DNA of 7,639 bases, from assembly GCA_027031685.1 (NCBI GenBank), contig JALVPS010000015.1, forward strand, positions 1 through 7,639, in the 5' to 3' direction. Source of the stretch: Gammaproteobacteria bacterium. GTDB lineage: Bacteria; Pseudomonadota; Gammaproteobacteria; UWMA-0217. Under the pieces are notes generated by a model that was not told where the DNA came from, did no database searches, and worked only from the letters and a program-made list of their open reading frames with translations. The position numbers and the translations under genes are program-made. Below, piece after piece: positions 5,483 through 7,639 of this stretch (positions are counted from its first letter, which is position 1; each line of letters starts with the position of its first letter).

Positions 5483-7333
5483 TCAGCCCAGGCCCAGGCG
5501 CTGCAGGGTCTCCGGGGTGGGCTCGCCGTCGGGCGTCCAGCCGCGGAGCTGGTAATACTCCGGCAACATCTCGTCGAGCTTGTTCACCAGCCCCTTGGCC
5601 GGGCCGGTGGCGGCGGCCTCCTCCAGCAGACGCTTGGGCAAGGTGTCCTCCTTGCCGCTCACCCCGGCGGCGAGATTGAACTGGCGCTCCATATTCCAGA
5701 TGCGTTCGCCCATCTCCAGCAGCCGGTCCACCGTCCAGTCGCCCTCGCAGGCGGCGTCGATCTGGGGCGCGATGTCCTCCAGGGTCCAGGCGAAGGTGGT
5801 GAAGACGCACAGCCCGGAGGAGTCCACCGCGGCGGTGGCGTCCTGGAAGGCCTTGACCAGGGCCGGCTTGCCCTCGGCGGTGAGGGGATCGGTCTTCTCG
5901 GGGATGCCCAGCACCTCGGAGGCCACGGTGTAGCTGCGCAGGTGACAGGCGCCGCGGTTGGAGGTGGCGTAAGTGAGCCCCATGCCCTGGATGCCGCGCG
6001 GGTCGTAGGCGGGGAACTCCTGCCCCTTGACCGTCATGGACAGCTCGGGGTGGCCGTATTTCTCGCACAGGCGCTTGGAGCCCAGCCCCAGCTCCTTGCC
6101 GAAGCCCTCGCCGGTGGCCACCCATTCGGCGGCCTTGATCAGCGCCTCGGCGGAGCCGAAGTCGAAGGGGATGCCGGTCTGCTCGGTGGTGAGCACGCCG
6201 CGCCCGTACAGCTCCATGGCCGCCCCCACGGTGGCGCCGAAGCTGATGGGGTCGAAGCCGTCCTCGTTGCACAGGAAGTTGGCATAGGTGAGCGCGTCCA
6301 GATCGTCCACTCCGGTGTCCGCGCCCAGCGCCCAGGCCGCCTCGTATTCCAGGCCGCCGGAGGCGCCCCAGTACTCGGGCTTGTTCTTCACCGAGAAGTG
6401 GCCCTTGTCCACGGTGGAGATGCGTCCGCAGGCGATGGTGCAGGCGAAGCAGCCGGCGTTGGTCACCAGGTTGGGTTTGCCGTCGCTCGGCCGTGGCTCG
6501 TGCATGGCCTCGCCCGAGATCTCATTGGCGCCTTCGAACTGCACCTCGCGCGCGTTGCGCGTGGGCAGGGCGCCGATCTCGTTGATCACGTTCATCAGCA
6601 CCTGGGTGCCGTAGGTGGGCAGCCCCTGGCCGGTGACCGCGTTGTCCGCCAGCACCTGCTTGGCGGCGTTGACCGCCTGCATGAAGCGCTTCGGATCCTT
6701 GATGTTGCCCACCCCGCGGGTGCCGCGTACCGCCATCGCCTTGAGATTCTTCGAGGCCATTACGGTGCCCACCCCGGAACGCCCGGCGGCACGGTGCAGG
6801 TCGTTGATCACCGCGGCATACAGGCAGCCCTGCTCGGCGGAGCGCCCCACCGCGGCGATGCGCAGCAGCGGGTCCTGGTGGCGCTTGTGCAGCCATTCGT
6901 CGGTGTGCCAGACGCTGGTGCCCCAGATCTCGTCCGCCGGCAGCAGCTCGGCGTGGTCGTCCTCGATGTAGAGGTACACCGGGCTGTCCGCGCGGCCCTC
7001 GACGATCACCAGGTCCCAGCCGGCGTTCTTCAGCTCCTGGCCGATGAAGCCGCCGGAGTTGGAGCAGGCCACGCAGCCGGTGAGCGGGCTCTTGGTGATC
7101 ACCGAATAGCGCCCGCCGGTGGACGCCATGGTGCCGGTGAGCGGGCCGGTGGCGAAGATCAGCTTGTTGTCCGGTCCCAGGGCGTCCGTTCTGGGGTCCA
7201 CCTCCTCGACGAGGTACTTGGTGGCCAGCCCGCGCTGGCCGAGGTATTGCTGCATCCATTCGCGGTTGGTGTCCTCGGGGGTGCAGGTGCCCGCGTTCAG
7301 GTTCACGCGCAGGGTCTTTCCGGTCCAGGCCAT
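5483..7333 (-). CDS. aorB: Tungsten/molybdenum aldehyde:acceptor oxidoreductase, AOR family catalytic subunit
   Basis: A 616-aa protein matching the usual AOR length. It is predicted to oxidise aldehydes to carboxylic acids (or the reverse) at a bis-pyranopterin tungsten site in the cytoplasm. The N-terminal AFOR_N domain (about 5-210) shows the signatures GPLTGT (63-68), TKSPLTG (80-86) and SGVGTVMASKNLKAM (186-200). The [4Fe-4S] ligands are C295, C298 and C302 (CFACTIAC), with C509 in the DSSGLC motif (504-509). This matches the CxxCxxxC plus distant-Cys arrangement of Pyrococcus furiosus AOR. Other conserved active-site-region segments are EYE (329-331), DPRGIQGMG (444-452) and H464 in RGACHLR. 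Metal identity (W or Mo) cannot be read from sequence. The start ATG at 7333 has GGAGG (complement of 7341-7345) 7 nt upstream, directly after the aorA stop. The large ferredoxin-like and flavin partners on either side point to the AorABC type rather than the single-subunit archaeal enzyme. Confidence 0.95.
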   Translation of the reverse strand: MAWTGKTLRVNLNAGTCTPEDTNREWMQQYLGQRGLATKYLVEEVDPRTDALGPDNKLIFATGPLTGTMASTGGRYSVITKSPLTGCVACSNSGGFIGQELKNAGWDLVIVEGRADSPVYLYIEDDHAELLPADEIWGTSVWHTDEWLHKRHQDPLLRIAAVGRSAEQGCLYAAVINDLHRAAGRSGVGTVMASKNLKAMAVRGTRGVGNIKDPKRFMQAVNAAKQVLADNAVTGQGLPTYGTQVLMNVINEIGALPTRNAREVQFEGANEISGEAMHEPRPSDGKPNLVTNAGCFACTIACGRISTVDKGHFSVKNKPEYWGASGGLEYEAAWALGADTGVDDLDALTYANFLCNEDGFDPISFGATVGAAMELYGRGVLTTEQTGIPFDFGSAEALIKAAEWVATGEGFGKELGLGSKRLCEKYGHPELSMTVKGQEFPAYDPRGIQGMGLTYATSNRGACHLRSYTVASEVLGIPEKTDPLTAEGKPALVKAFQDATAAVDSSGLCVFTTFAWTLEDIAPQIDAACEGDWTVDRLLEMGERIWNMERQFNLAAGVSGKEDTLPKRLLEEAAATGPAKGLVNKLDEMLPEYYQLRGWTPDGEPTPETLQRLGLG

Positions 7334-7345
7334 GTCGAATCCTCC

Positions 7346-7639
7346 TCAGGCGGTGGTGGCGGCGGCGTCGGTCTTGGCGGCCCAGGCGCGCATGCGCTCG
7401 TAGCCGGTCTGATCGGCATCCACGTAGGTGATGGCCGCGGTGGGGCAGGCCGCCACGCACTGGGGGTCGCCGCCACAGAGGTCGCACTTGACCACCTTGC
7501 CGGTGACCTGGCTGTAGTTCACGGTGCCGAAGGGGCAGGCGATGGTGCACACCTTGCAGCCCACGCAGTCCGCCTCGTTGACCACCTTGGCGCCGGTGGC
7601 GGCGTCGATGCCGATGGCGTCCACCGGGCAGGCCTGCAG
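7346..7639 (-). CDS. aorA: Polyferredoxin-type iron-sulfur subunit, AorA-like (5' end off the window)
   Basis: Only the last 97 codons are visible; the frame runs open to the window edge at 7639, so the true start is outside. It opens with the tail of one cluster motif (ACPVDAIG). It continues with CVGCKVCTIACP (Cys 25, 28, 31, 35 of the visible part) and CDLCGGDPQCVAACP (Cys 52, 55, 61, 65). Nine cysteines in this pattern indicate a protein with several [4Fe-4S] clusters, of the DmsB/HycB electron-transfer type. In Aromatoleum AOR the equivalent AorA (about 17-18 kDa, four clusters) wires AorB to AorC and polymerises into a filament. The C-terminal tail after the last cluster (about 70-97) is alanine/threonine-rich and ends in AAATTA. 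The first upstream GTG in this frame (7624) is inside the cluster region and is not a real start. The TGA is followed at once by the aorB ribosome-binding site, showing tight operon packing. Confidence 0.88.
   Translation of the reverse strand: MQACPVDAIGIDAATGAKVVNEADCVGCKVCTIACPFGTVNYSQVTGKVVKCDLCGGDPQCVAACPTAAITYVDADQTGYERMRAWAAKTDAAATTA

Noticed and set aside
4366..5679. 437-codon open frame on the plus strand opposite the FAD oxidoreductase gene
   Set aside because: Its translation is a low-complexity run of Ala, Gly, His and Gln with no motif. It lies antisense to a gene with clear FAD and NAD motifs, and GC-rich codon use commonly creates such shadow frames.

Overview
This is a GC-rich window (roughly two thirds G+C by eye) from a proteobacterial chromosome. 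The high GC, the FIST-GGDEF protein, the YbbO-like dehydrogenase, the proteobacterial-type aldehyde oxidoreductase operon and a short palindromic element of a kind dispersed in many gammaproteobacteria suggest a gamma- or betaproteobacterium. I cannot name the genus. There are no rRNA or tRNA genes, no CRISPR array and no complete insertion sequence.

Layout: (1) Bases 1-596, minus strand, hold the first 198 codons of a classical short-chain dehydrogenase resembling E. coli YbbO. (2) A 239-bp divergent intergenic region follows. (3) Two plus-strand genes probably form an operon: a FIST sensor-diguanylate cyclase (836-2569) and, 29 bp later, a Rossmann-fold protein resembling the ketopantoate reductase NAD(P) domain (2599-3375). 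(4) A 305-bp non-coding gap (3376-3680) separates these from the convergent minus-strand genes. It holds an 85-bp palindromic repeat element flanked by a 24-bp direct repeat. (5) Bases 3681-7639 are one tightly packed minus-strand operon, in order of transcription: a multi-cluster ferredoxin subunit (5' end off the window), a 616-aa tungsten/molybdenum bis-pterin aldehyde oxidoreductase, a 411-aa FAD/NAD(P)H oxidoreductase, an 83-aa MoaD/ThiS-like sulfur carrier ending in Gly-Gly, and a 97-aa protein I do not recognise.

The minus-strand operon matches the AorABC type of aldehyde oxidoreductase known from Aromatoleum. In that enzyme AorB carries the tungstopterin and one [4Fe-4S] cluster, AorA is a four-cluster electron-transfer subunit, and AorC carries FAD and exchanges electrons with NAD. 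The likely overall job is reversible oxidation of aldehydes to carboxylic acids, with electrons passing AorB to AorA to AorC. The MoaD-like protein would supply dithiolene sulfur for the pterin cofactor. The last small gene overlaps the MoaD-like stop codon and is the least explained part of the operon. The other half of the window is a c-di-GMP signalling pair and a dehydrogenase with no visible mechanistic link to the operon, beyond a possible shared theme of aldehyde metabolism.
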